The notes under the pieces were generated by a model. That model was not told the origin of the DNA. It did no database searches and saw only the letters and a list, made by a program, of their open reading frames with translations. This document shows positions 9,866-19,480 of a stretch of 64,000 bases of DNA, in pieces. The stretch comes from Diplolepis rosae. Its lineage: Eukaryota; Arthropoda; Insecta; Hymenoptera; Diplolepididae. The stretch lies in the NCBI GenBank assembly GCA_030998225.1, contig JAPYXD010000680.1:7316001-7380000 (forward strand), given 5' to 3'. Within the stretch, counting starts at the first letter, position 1. Every line of letters starts with the position of its first letter. The translations under genes and the position numbers were made by a program.

Positions 9866-10195
9866 GTCGAGTTTGAAATTTTTGCCACTGCTTACATTAT
9901 TGGAGGATCATTAGTCGCGTATCAGATAGGATACGTTGCCAACAGGTGTCCTTGTAGACAATTTCAAATTCTTATTTCGCAATAATGCAAATAAATTTAT
10001 ATTTAAAGAATTTGAAATCGTTCTGTGAAAAAAGAAACGCTTTCGACTGCACCGGGATTCGAGCCCGGGTCTTTCGACTGTTTTAACCTAGCTCAGTTGG
10101 TTAGAGCAGTAGACAGGCAATCGAAAGACCCGGGCTCGAATCCAGGCGCAGTCGAAAGCGTCTCTTTTTCCACAGACAGATTTCAAATTCTTTAC
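9866..10195. repeat. tRNA-like palindromic element
   Basis: Left arm 9998-10080 and right arm 10119-10195 are inverted copies (AAGAATTTGAAATC, CTTTCGACTGC, GAGCCCGGGTCTTTCGA and complements). The centre reads TAGCTCAGTTGGTTAGAGC, a textbook A-box and D-arm with a 4-bp GCTC/GAGC stem. It is followed by a T-arm-like GGGCTCGAATCC B-box. A further part, 9866-9935, matches 41315-41390 inverted. Acceptor and anticodon stems do not fold properly, so this is a tRNA-derived (SINE-like) repeat organised as a fold-back, not a functional tRNA. Confidence 0.65.
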
Positions 10196-10199
10196 ATAT

Positions 10200-11283
10200 T
10201 TTAATAATGTTTGTTAATTCTAATATATTATGATTGAAAAGTTATTACATTTAATATGTATTTATATTAATTTTACATGGTATACTAATCTATTGTATTA
10301 ATTTTAGTTTACCACTTTTATATTAAAATCTATTAAAATTAATAAGATTTTTAACAAAGTAGAGTAATCCCAGATCAGGCGGAAATTGTAATTAGAGTAA
10401 ACCATGATCAAAAAATAGGCTTGCAGTTAAAGGTGCAAATTACATCAGTAACAATGTAACAAGAACACGATTGCGGAGTAAATGTGATTAAAAACAGCTT
10501 TTCTTCCCTCGGTGGTATTATACCAATTACAATAAGAAATCCGTTCTGTATACTTTGCTAATTATATCGTAGACGGGTCTTTGTATATATGTAAAGGTCT
10601 GACAATGAGACGATAAAATGAGAAATCTCCACTAATTGCAAAATCCAATTTAGTCAGTAGTGAGCACTGAAGTTTGGAACTTTTTTTTTCTACAAACAAA
10701 AATCTTTGAAAATATCTTAAGTAAGAACTTGAACCTTTTATTTTTCAACATATACAAAGACATTTCGATACATGTGCTCTTGAAGTTTCACGTACGTTTA
10801 TGTATGTTTGAAAGTAAAATTATTGAGTTATAAACTTGAAATATTTAAAAACATATCTGCTATTATATTGACAAATTTTGGACCGTGGATTCGTTTTCGA
10901 ATACATTTGACGGAATATTACTACATTCGATAAAACTGCTGTTGGATAATGGGCTAAAAAATTTATAATTGGTTCAAAGATATTCTCGTGATATCACCTT
11001 AAAGAAGAAGATTTATACTTTCCATTCGTAAATAAATTATTGACTAAAATGCTTAATTGTCAGGAAGAATGGAACTAAGTGCCACTTTAATAAGCACTAG
11101 ATGAAAGGAAGTTAATTTTTGGAATGTTTTCCAACATGGAAATTCTTCACTATTGAAGGTATAGTTAAATCATACGTCACTTACATAGTAAGAATATGAA
11201 GCTTTCATAGAATGGTGGAATGAAACACGAAAAATTATTCATAGACGATTTATTGTGAAATTGGTATGTGACAAACACTACAA
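10200..11283. other. AT-rich intergenic DNA
   Basis: No gene or bounded repeat recognised. Confidence 0.4.
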
Positions 11284-11652
11284 ATGAAAGCAACACACAT
11301 CTTTAGCCACTCGCCAAAAATTATTAAAAGGCTTGGTTGGGAAGTGATGTTACATCCACCATATAGCCCTGACCTTGCACCATCAAATTACTATTCATTT
11401 CCATCTTTGCAGAACTCCTTGACTGGTAAAACTTTCAATGATGATGAAGCTGTGAAATCGCACTTGGTGCAGTTTTTTGCCGATAAAGTCCAGAAGTTCT
11501 ATGAGCGTAGAATTATAAAGTTACCAGAAAGATGGCAAAAGGTCATTGAACAAAATGGAAAATATATCATTGATTACATTTCATTCCCTGTATTTAAAAA
11601 AATGTGTTTAATTTTTATGTAAAAATCGGCAATTACTTCTGGGACAACCCAA
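11284..11652 (+). pseudogene. 3' fragment of a second mariner transposase
   Basis: C-terminal catalytic part only: LHPPYSPDLAPSNYYSF (third catalytic position Asn instead of Asp), SLQNSLTGKTF, then KLPERWQKVIEQNGKYI. Just upstream another frame reads HTSLATRQKLL, so at least one frameshift separates it from the preceding transposase segment. The element ends at 11652 with GAAGTAATTGCCGATTTT (minus strand) behind TTGGGTTGTCCC, a typical mariner terminus, followed by TA. No 5' end or N-terminal region is present. It is a different mariner lineage from the copy at 103-1631. Confidence 0.85.
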
Positions 11653-11654
11653 TA

Positions 11655-12418
11655 GTTGCATATTACTGCCCTGCTCTGTAACTTTCCTGATATTACCATT
11701 TTCCTCTTTCCAAACATACCATTTTATTTCTTTCCTATTTTGCATCTGGTTGACATCTTTTCACCTCCTTTCCAATTTGTTTTTGCAGATAGAAAATTTC
11801 CCACGTTAAAAATATTCATGATATTTGCACAAACTTACATTTTTTTATGTTTGGCAACTGAGAAAGACGTGTTCTGGTCGTAATTCAGCAAATTTGCTTT
11901 GCCGATGATGATTACAAATTCTTTGCAAAAAAGCATGTGTTTCTATCACAGAATGGTACAAATGTCCAACTTGCATTTTTCTTTTTTAGTACCATCTTTG
12001 AGTCTGATCATTAGATGTTTTTCTAGTGAAATACGTAGGATTTTTTTAAAAATTGATATTTTCATTTTTTATGCAACTTTAAGTAACGAAATTTAGGGCT
12101 AATTACGTATCTTTTACTTTAAATCGATGTCATTTTATTTAAAATGTATATTTTTGAAAATGGCTAGGTGTTTTGCTAGTTTTTGAACTAAAGAAACTAT
12201 TTTTTTATTTCACTGTTCTAGCTTGAATCTGGCCCGAGTTATCGTGTCCTCCGTACGACCATCTATTTTTGCAGCGCTTCAGTACATCGCCTGTCAAACC
12301 GTTATTTTTGCAAAAAAAAAAATCATTTTCTAGTTTAATAGTAGTATAATACATTAATGTACTTCAATTTAAATGAAAAAGTTTTATCACTTCAATAAAT
12401 ATTCTTGAAAAAGGATAA
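11655..12418. other. AT-rich intergenic DNA
   Basis: No gene recognised; open frames are low-complexity and hydrophobic by composition. Confidence 0.4.
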
Positions 12419-12643
12419 TACTTTGGTGGGGCAAAGTGGTGTAACCCCTTAATATTTACATACGACGAGAAAGTTCACTTATACGCGAGAAGTCAATGTA
12501 ACGAACCGTTTCACCTGAACCTTGAACCCTATGATGAAGGCGGGGGTGAAGAAAACTGGGATGTGCACGAAGGACAATCTCAACGTCCTGTGCCCTCATT
12601 TTACAACGACTCTCAACCTTTAGATTTTCCAATTACTCCATAA
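12419..12643 (+). CDS. possible 3' coding exon, unrecognised
   Basis: A 74-codon frame without an internal ATG opens after TAA 12416-12418 and ends at TAA 12641-12643, in DNA distinctly GC-richer than both flanks. The translation is protein-like and hydrophilic: TYDEKVHLYARSQCNEPFHL, then LEPYDEGGGEENWDV, and a tail RPVPSFYNDSQPLDFPITP. Lack of a start suggests a terminal exon or the 3' end of a decayed gene. No splice acceptor is convincing; CTTGAAAAAG and GGCAAAG at its start are weak candidates. No family is recognised. Confidence 0.3.
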   Translation, partial: YFGGAKWCNPLIFTYDEKVHLYARSQCNEPFHLNLEPYDEGGGEENWDVHEGQSQRPVPSFYNDSQPLDFPITP

Positions 12644-12649
12644 ATGTTC

Positions 12650-13591
12650 CTTTAAGAGCCATATTTTATAAATAAAATCAATAAACTAATCAATAAAAGC
12701 TTATATAGGTATTTGGGAATTCAAGTTATGATTTTTTAAAATAGATCGTGAATCATTATTATTGGACGTCTACTAGTTTCTTGCAAGAGGAAATGATGTT
12801 CTACATTCTATACTTTGGCCACTCATAAATTTTTTCTTAAACCGAGATATATTACAGAAAGATCATCATTGGACCGAAACACGTGAATTTTATTTCTTTG
12901 CCTGGCTGCTAAGGCGATAAAAATCAGCACTCATAACAAATTGATGAGGTGTTGTAATTACAACTAAAGAAAATTTATTAGTTACAACCCAATCTAGAAC
13001 CTTGTTTTGATTTATACGAATTATTACTAATAAATATTTTAGTATTATTAGATGGTATATAAAAACTGCTTTTTACACTCGGAAGACATTTTTTAAATTC
13101 AAAGAACTTTTTATTATTCAAACGGATCTTCCGCAATGTTTAGAATAATTATTTTTGAATTTAAAACACCATAATTTTAAGAATGAGTTTGTTCTATTCA
13201 TATTCGTTATTTTGAAAACCAAACCTTTTTTTGTAACATAAGGCACATCAATAATTTTACTTTTTATTATATTACCCTTCATTTTGACTATTTTTGATAA
13301 TCCATGTTACTAAATTGTATTATTAGTTCTTGTAAAATACTCCATTTAACATTATTTTTAAATATATCGTCAAATTTAAGAAATAAAATTACGATTACTG
13401 AAACATTGAAATGAGAGTAAACAAACCATTTTTTAAATTTAAACAAAAGTCTTCTCTGACTGTATTCTTCTCTTAAAATTGTATACTAATTAATTTATTT
13501 GGTCAATTCAATCTTGAAAATTACTAGATTGAAACATACATTTTAAAAATTATTGTATATAATTGGCAGTTTTGTGTACAAAGGGCACGAG

Positions 13592-13592
<1 letters not shown>
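12650..13592. other. AT-rich intergenic DNA
   Basis: No supported feature. Confidence 0.4.
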
Positions 13593-13650
<58 letters not shown>

Positions 13651-13677
13651 AATATATATAATAATAATAATAATAAT
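13593..13677. repeat. (TA)n/(ATA)n microsatellite
   Basis: A long TA run interrupted by TTA and AAT, grading into ATA trinucleotides. Confidence 0.95.
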
Positions 13678-13679
13678 AG

Positions 13680-16441
13680 CACAGTAAAAAGATGATTTGC
13701 GCCCATGGCACGACAGTGAAAGCAAAACCACAATAATTCATAATCAGGAGGGAACCGTAGCAGATTGGACATCCGCAGTTCTGAGCGTATTTAATTGTTA
13801 CCGGAAGTCTAGACGTAGGTTTAACAGGTCCCTCTCGTTTTCGTGGCAGGTGTTACAAGAACAATGACTGGGGTTCTTCATTATGTCTACTATACCTAAT
13901 TCCTACTCTATTTAGTCATGAATCATTCTTATCTCTGATGTGCAATATAGCACCTTATGTCAACCGAAACCCCAAATTATTTTATTTCAATTGGAAATAT
14001 TTCTTTACGCACAAAACAATCTTATGTATGTCGAAGAAACTCTCAATTTTATACTGACTGAATAGAAATTATATTTAGTCAATATTACACACAAATAAGA
14101 GTTCACTTGCAAAGAGAAATTTATTGTGAACATTATTTTAGAATCCAAAAATTAAGAAAGAAAATTTACAGAAATTTTTAATCAAAATCAATTAAAATTT
14201 TGGATTTCGAATCTATCATATTTTATCAAAAATAAGATTCAAAATGTTAAGTATATCAAATGCAACTTTTAGATTGCAAACCTTTTGAATGTTGTCAACA
14301 GTTTTGACATAGAAATTCAATTCAATACAAAGAAAAGTTAAATTTCGGTGTACTAAAAAAATCATTGGATATTCCAGCTACTCTATTAGAAACAATTTTT
14401 CCATAAATTATTCTTGTTTTTTGTAATTATTCCATTGTTTGAATTAGACACTTCTTGTGTCTTTATACAGCCACGAAACATTGACTTTTTCATAGAAGTG
14501 TAATAAAAAATTAATTTTCCCAAGGAAAATATTTAATCGTGAAATATTACTCTAAATAAAATTTAAATTCAAGTCTAAAAATTATCTAACTTCAAAGATG
14601 TAATATAAACTAAACTATTAGACATTTAAATTTTCAGCTAAATTTAAGCCAAAAGCGTTTATTAGACTTTCTTTTTTCTGTGAATAACGAATAGCTTAGT
14701 AAAATGGGGATAGATTGAAATTTTGATAGTCATCAAAACATTGGGATATAGAGGGTGAGATTTTTATCTTTAGACATCAAAATATCTCAAGAAATACGCA
14801 TCATACGGAAAAAATGTCCACAATAAAACATTCGAATGTTTTAAATATTAACATATCATCTTATTTCCCTTTTACCAAAAAATTTCTCTATTTGTTAATA
14901 TTTCACAAATAAAATTTCTCCATGCAGTAAAAAGCATATCAATGAAAATACTCATTGAAATCAAATAAAACTTCTATTTGTAAATTGACCAAAAACTAAC
15001 GTAATCACTGTAGATATGTTTTTTATTTTTTCAAACAACATTTTTGTTTAAATTGAATAACATTTCCATGTTGTCAGTATAGAACGTTTTAAATAAATCG
15101 TATATCATATTTTATCTCATTCAGATTCCTTGCATTGTTTTTCGCTAAAAACTGTAAAATATAATACTACTATTACTACTACTGGAATTCTATACTGAAA
15201 GAGATAACAGAGAGAGTCGACTCAAGCACTCAAGTGGGTATCGCTTGTCTTTCTACGCTTTACTCCAAAGATAACGTGCTCTCCTGTGAGTATTTTACTT
15301 GTGAACTATCACTACTTGACTTCATTTTATCTTCAGACTACAGATTGTACTTTTTGTTCCAATAAAAAAGCTTATTTAAACACGGAAAATAGAAATAATC
15401 CCTTAAAAAAACTCTTTTTGTTACCCTTATCCATGTGCTCAAAATTTCTGCAAGTACTAATTTATCAAAGAATTCATTTCATAGAATTTTCTGTAACACG
15501 ATTCATCCATACTCGTATCTAAAAAACCTTGAAATAGAAAAAACACTGTACAATAATATTTTAGAAGTGAGAGATAGAAACTGCAAGGCACATGATCGTA
15601 AAAATGAAAAGCAATTTTCCTATAACCTACTTTCAACTTCAAAACGTGTTCCATAGAACAATAACTTTTATTTTTTTCTTGACTATTATTTTTGAAAGTG
15701 GCACTGGATAGCCTTGAGGCTAAAAGAAAATTAGAGTTCAACTGAGGTCATACGCAGATTTTATTTCTACTTCTTGTGTAGCCATATGTGTAATGAGCGT
15801 GAAGAACGTTCGTCACTGTTGACCTATCGACATACGTGGAGTCAATTTTGAAAATACCGTAAGCCAAAAAAACTCAAGTCACTTAAAAAGCCTCATCGTT
15901 CTGAATTTCCCCCTCGACAATAAGTAGTCATCATAATTTTGTAGTTTTAAATTTTCTACGAGATATTCTACGAACGGTACATTTTCAGTGTTGGCTATAT
16001 TATTATTTTCTAATGCTCGTTTGCAACCAGAGAACAATATAAAAAAAAAATTTCTCATCGAAAATATTAAAGGTATTGAATTACTAGAATCTACAGACCA
16101 AATATCAGTCGGGGGAAACGCAGAGTTTTTTTTTTATAAACAAATATATATTTATACTGATTTATACTGTTGCTAAAATCCCATAGTTTTAATTAATAAT
16201 TTAATAATTATTTAATTTTCATTTAATAACAGTTAATTTAATAATAGTTTTAATTTAATAATTATTAAGTCATTTCGATTTTAAACTGGTAATTTAACAG
16301 AAATATAACAAAGCTAAAGATTAAAAATTTCAAATTATATTTTGTGTTTGTTTATTTCATTTAATCAATCAGGCTCTTTTTAATATATTATAAACCTATA
16401 ATATGTCATTTTCTTCAAAACTGATTTAATTATTACTTTAA
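13680..16441. other. intergenic DNA
   Basis: A mildly GC-richer patch at 13740-13880 and one at 15210-15300 could be exons or promoters (the latter ends in CTCCT|GTGAGT, a good splice donor), but no reading frame supports either. The remainder is AT-rich with nothing recognised. Confidence 0.3.
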
Positions 16442-16803
16442 GGCCATGGATCAACCAGATCACGTGACCAAATTCTTGTAAAAGTTCGTGTAAGATAACT
16501 TTTATATTTTACAAAATGTCTTCCTGGAAATTTGGAAAATACTACAGAACACGATAGAGAACGCGTCTGTCAAATTCGTTTGAGTGAAAATTTTGCATAA
16601 AATTGTACAATTAACTGTAATTGTTGATAAGTTTTCGAGTCTTTTCAAAAATTTTACTAAAAAAAAGTTAGCAGACGTGCTTTGTTGTTTTTTGTTACGT
16701 TTCCCGCATTTTCAAAAAGATACTTTGTAAATTAAAAAAGTTATCTTACATGAACGAATAAATGTATAATTTATAGTCACGTGGTCCGATTGACTACACG
16801 GCC
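16442..16803. mobile_element. TTAA-flanked MITE, GGCCATGGATCA-ended
   Basis: TTAA at 16438-16441 and 16804-16807 flanks inverted ends. The left end is GGCCATGGATCAACCAGATC...CACGTGACC. The right end, reversed, is GGCCGTGTAGTCAATCGGAC...CACGTGACT. Subterminal inverted stretches (GTAAGATAACTTTT and complement) follow. TTAA duplication suggests piggyBac-type mobilisation. Diverged relatives: 26330-26525, 58868-59076 and an internal fragment near 56160-56340. Confidence 0.7.
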
Positions 16804-17280
16804 TTAAAAATACATTAATTCAATTATATTCCTTATATATAATCTTCTTACAGTTGAAGCAATGCCATCTTGATCTAGTAAAACCACACAGAGAAACTTT
16901 TTATAGCAAAATATGTTTTATTTTATAATAATAATTTTAAAAAATATTAGAAATCTAGGGAAAATCGAGGTGCAATGGTAATTATTCCTAGCGGATTGGA
17001 AATTTTTCGCAGTCAAAATACTAAAGATTCGAAAAATGATATGAAACTTTGGTAAGGTTATAGAAAAGTTTGATACAATCTATAGTAAATTATCATATTG
17101 CTTATCTAAAGTTCAGTATTTCGCTGCGATAAATTCTTACTATTACACGTTTTTCTCTGAATTGAAACGTAGTTTAGCAAAAATTGTAAACTTGGGTTTC
17201 TCCGTGCAGATTAAAAAGTAGACAAAATGATTTTCACATTTTTTAGATAATGATTTTAAATTTTAAACAAGTTTGTTGCT

Positions 17281-17516
17281 AATAATTGGCTTTAGGGTGC
17301 AGAAATAATAATTCAGAAGGTTAGATACTTTCAAACGTTTCAACTCTGATCGGAGTCCTCATCAGTGATCTTTATTTCTAAAATATTGGTACAATAAATA
17401 AAATATTACACATATGAGCCCTATTTTGGAGTAAACTTTGGTAATGTAAAAAATTATGAAAACTGTGAGAAAATTTACATAAAATTGTACAGAAAACATC
17501 TAAATATTACTGAATA
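17281..17516 (-). mobile_element. hammerhead-bearing repeat, left part, split by THAP transposon
   Basis: Starts at TTGGCTTTAGGGTGCAGAAA, contains the ribozyme at 17328-17371, then the body (CACATATGAGCCCTATTTTG, GTGAGAAAATTTACATAAAA). The body resumes at 19001 after the THAP transposon (AGATGCAATTACAT...AGTATAAAATTA). A paralogous copy at 45225-45640 is uninterrupted, which shows the join directly. Confidence 0.8.
17328..17371 (-). ncRNA. hammerhead ribozyme, intact core
   Basis: Minus strand: CTGATGA, G, stem II GACTC-CGATCA-GAGTT (closing G-U), GAAAC, GTT. Stem I pairs TCA with TGA only. No helix III loop beyond ACGT. Core nucleotides are all present; the short stem I makes activity uncertain. 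Confidence 0.65.
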
Positions 17517-17673
17517 TATAGGCACCGTGCGAAGTCATGGTAGGGAGAGTTAAATCGACGCCAGCGCACGCAGTGGATAATTTAGGCGTTAAAGGAGGCT
17601 GTTTTATATTTCCGAGCAATCAAAATACATGTGCAAATCTAAATTTTGTTTTAATTTAAAAAATATAGCTGAA

Positions 17674-17880
17674 ATGAGCCACCGAAGTTGTTGTGTTGTG
17701 AATTGTAAAAATACAAGCAGCAAAAGTGAGTGTAAATTTTATAAATTTCCAACGTCTAAATGGAAAATAAATCAAAGGAATAAGTGGGTATAGTTGCAGT
17801 AAGAAGGCAAAAGTTATTATTTCTACGGAACTCTTGGACATCTCGTACATGTTCTGATAGAACAAGATTTTTACCTTTAA
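17674..17880 (+). pseudogene. THAP zinc-finger remnant of transposase
   Basis: From ATG 17674 the frame gives MSHRSCCVVNCKN, then CKFYKFPTSKW and RNKW, matching the THAP layout: C-x2-4-C near the N-terminus and an FxxFP motif. It is then broken. After RNKWV a stop appears, while shifting the frame restores VAVRRQK, and a further shift gives NSWTSRTCSD, the expected W-T-P/S region and second ligand pair. At least two frameshifts make it non-functional. The catalytic part of the transposase is not recognisable, partly because the palindrome at 18079-18744 replaced or disrupted it. Confidence 0.75.
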
Positions 17881-18078
17881 TTTTCGTTTGTGTTTGAAAT
17901 TCTATTGTATGTTTAATTGATTGAAAACTTGTTTTAATAATTATATCCATGATGAATTTGAATCTGAAAATAAACAATTAATATTTATTCACTCAACAAG
18001 TGCCTAAAACTGTCATCATGAATTTACAATTTAATTCTTTATCATTTTTCTAGTCTGTTTTGATCTGTCATTAACTTA

Positions 18079-18744
18079 AAGTAGTCGTTATGTCAAAAAA
18101 CAGTCTCTGGAAAAAGAAGTTTTTCTATGATTTCAAGACTGAGAATTATATCATCAGCCGTGTCATATGTAAGAAAAGACACTCTTTTTAATGAAAAAAT
18201 TTAAAAATTACTAAAAATAATATTTTAATAATGTTTTTTATAATAGGATATTTCTTTACTATCGCTTCTTACCAATTTGTTGAAAATGATTGAAGTTTCT
18301 TAAATCATAGCTTATTTTTTCGGGGGAAATATTCTCTACAACTTAACCGTTTCCAATTTTTGAAAATAAATCAATTATTATCAAATACAGCAATTTGTTT
18401 ATAAAAAATTTGTTTTGGAAAATTGATTTTTAATTATACCAGCCATTAAAGAATTTATTATCAAAAATTGGAAACGGTCAAGTTGTAGAGAATATTTTCC
18501 CCGAAAAAATAAGCAATGATTTAAGAAACTTCAATCATTTTTTAAAAATTGGTAAGAAGCAATAGTAAGGAAAAATCCTATTACAAAAAACATTATTAAA
18601 AAATTATTTTTCGTAATTTTTAAATTTTTTCATTAAAAAGAGTGTCTTTCCTTACATATGACACGGCTGATGTTATAATTTTCAGTCTTGAAATCATAGA
18701 AAAACTTCTTTTTCCAGAGACTGATTTTTGGCACGACAACTACC
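18079..18744. mobile_element. TTAA palindrome, divergent member, nested in THAP transposon
   Basis: Flanked by TTAA (18075-18078, 18745-18748). Ends AGTAGTCGTTATGTC (left) and GGTAGTTGTCGTGCC (right, reversed). Both halves are nearly complete inverted copies, with the shared centre TCTACAACTTAACCGTTTCC and its complement. Same length and centre as the five other members but diverged ends. Confidence 0.8.
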
Positions 18745-19000
18745 TTAACCTTATATTTACTGGTTTCTATATAATTTTTATCATGGAAAATACTTACTTT
18801 TTACTGCTGATTTCACACAAATACTTCACAAGGAAAAACAATCGAATTTTAAAGTGAATCAAATTGTTTTTTTGTTTGCTTTTTTATTGATAATAAACAT
18901 TTTTATAACTAAGTCCCATTATAATACATTATAAAAGTTCTCGAACAGCCTCCTTTAGTTCACTCATGCTATGGCGCTGCAGTCACGCACGGTGCCTATA

Positions 19001-19110
19001 GATGCAATTACATACCTAGTATAAAATTACAAAGAATTATTTATGAAAAAATAGCTAAGAATGAAAGAACAAAAATGTCATCAAAGGATACAACTACCAT
19101 TCTTGAATAT
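19001..19110 (-). mobile_element. hammerhead-bearing repeat, continuation
   Basis: AGATGCAATTACAT through AGTATAAAATTA and AGCTAAGAAT matches the uninterrupted copy at about 45570-45640 and continues the piece ending at 17516. Confidence 0.7.
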
Positions 19111-19204
19111 ATTTTGACATTTTAAATCCCTAAGGTAGGTTTACAAAAAGGCAGAAAGTAAAAAGTACAGTGACAGAAGTCCAAACATAATTCAAAAGAA
19201 TTTG

Positions 19205-19303
19205 TATTCATTTTTTTATTTTAGCATAGGGTCACACTCTTTTTATTTTCACATTACATATAGAATTAGAATATAGAATATATAAATATATATATATATA
19301 TAT

Positions 19304-19373
<70 letters not shown>

Positions 19374-19480
19374 TACATATAGAAGATTATTAAAATGTGG
19401 AAAGGCATAAAAATAAAAAACTTATCTCTTCAATATAATAGCAGACATGTTCTAAAACATGTCATATCATATATATAATT
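19205..19480. repeat. diverged relative of the 3515-3795 fold-back, with (TA)n
   Basis: TTTTAGCATAGGGTCACACT and AGACATGTTCTAAAACATGT match the flanks of the 3515-3795 element. Between them a TA microsatellite (about 19282-19367) has expanded. Confidence 0.5.

Larger units (their letters stand above)
17521..18996 (+). mobile_element. THAP-domain DNA transposon, decayed, with TATA duplication
   Basis: Ends GGCACCGTGCG (left) and CGCACGGTGCC (right) are perfect inverted repeats of 11 bp that continue imperfectly. A subterminal inverted repeat, TAAAGGAGGCTGTT, lies about 75 bp in. The element is flanked by TATA at 17517-17520 and 18997-19000. The uninterrupted paralogue near 45555-45600 has a single copy (GAAGATATAGATGCAAG), confirming a 4-bp duplication. 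It encodes the remains of a THAP zinc finger. THAP domains are typical of P and Kolobok superfamily transposases; a 4-bp duplication argues against a canonical P element (8 bp). A TTAA palindrome (18079-18744) has inserted inside it. Confidence 0.8.

Noticed and set aside
10083..10160. Functional tRNA gene
   Set aside because: A-box and T-arm are good but acceptor and anticodon stems do not pair, and the sequence lies inside a palindromic repeat with partial copies elsewhere.
13524..13772. Tyr/Ile-rich open frames across 13524-13772
   Set aside because: They are readings of the TA microsatellite.
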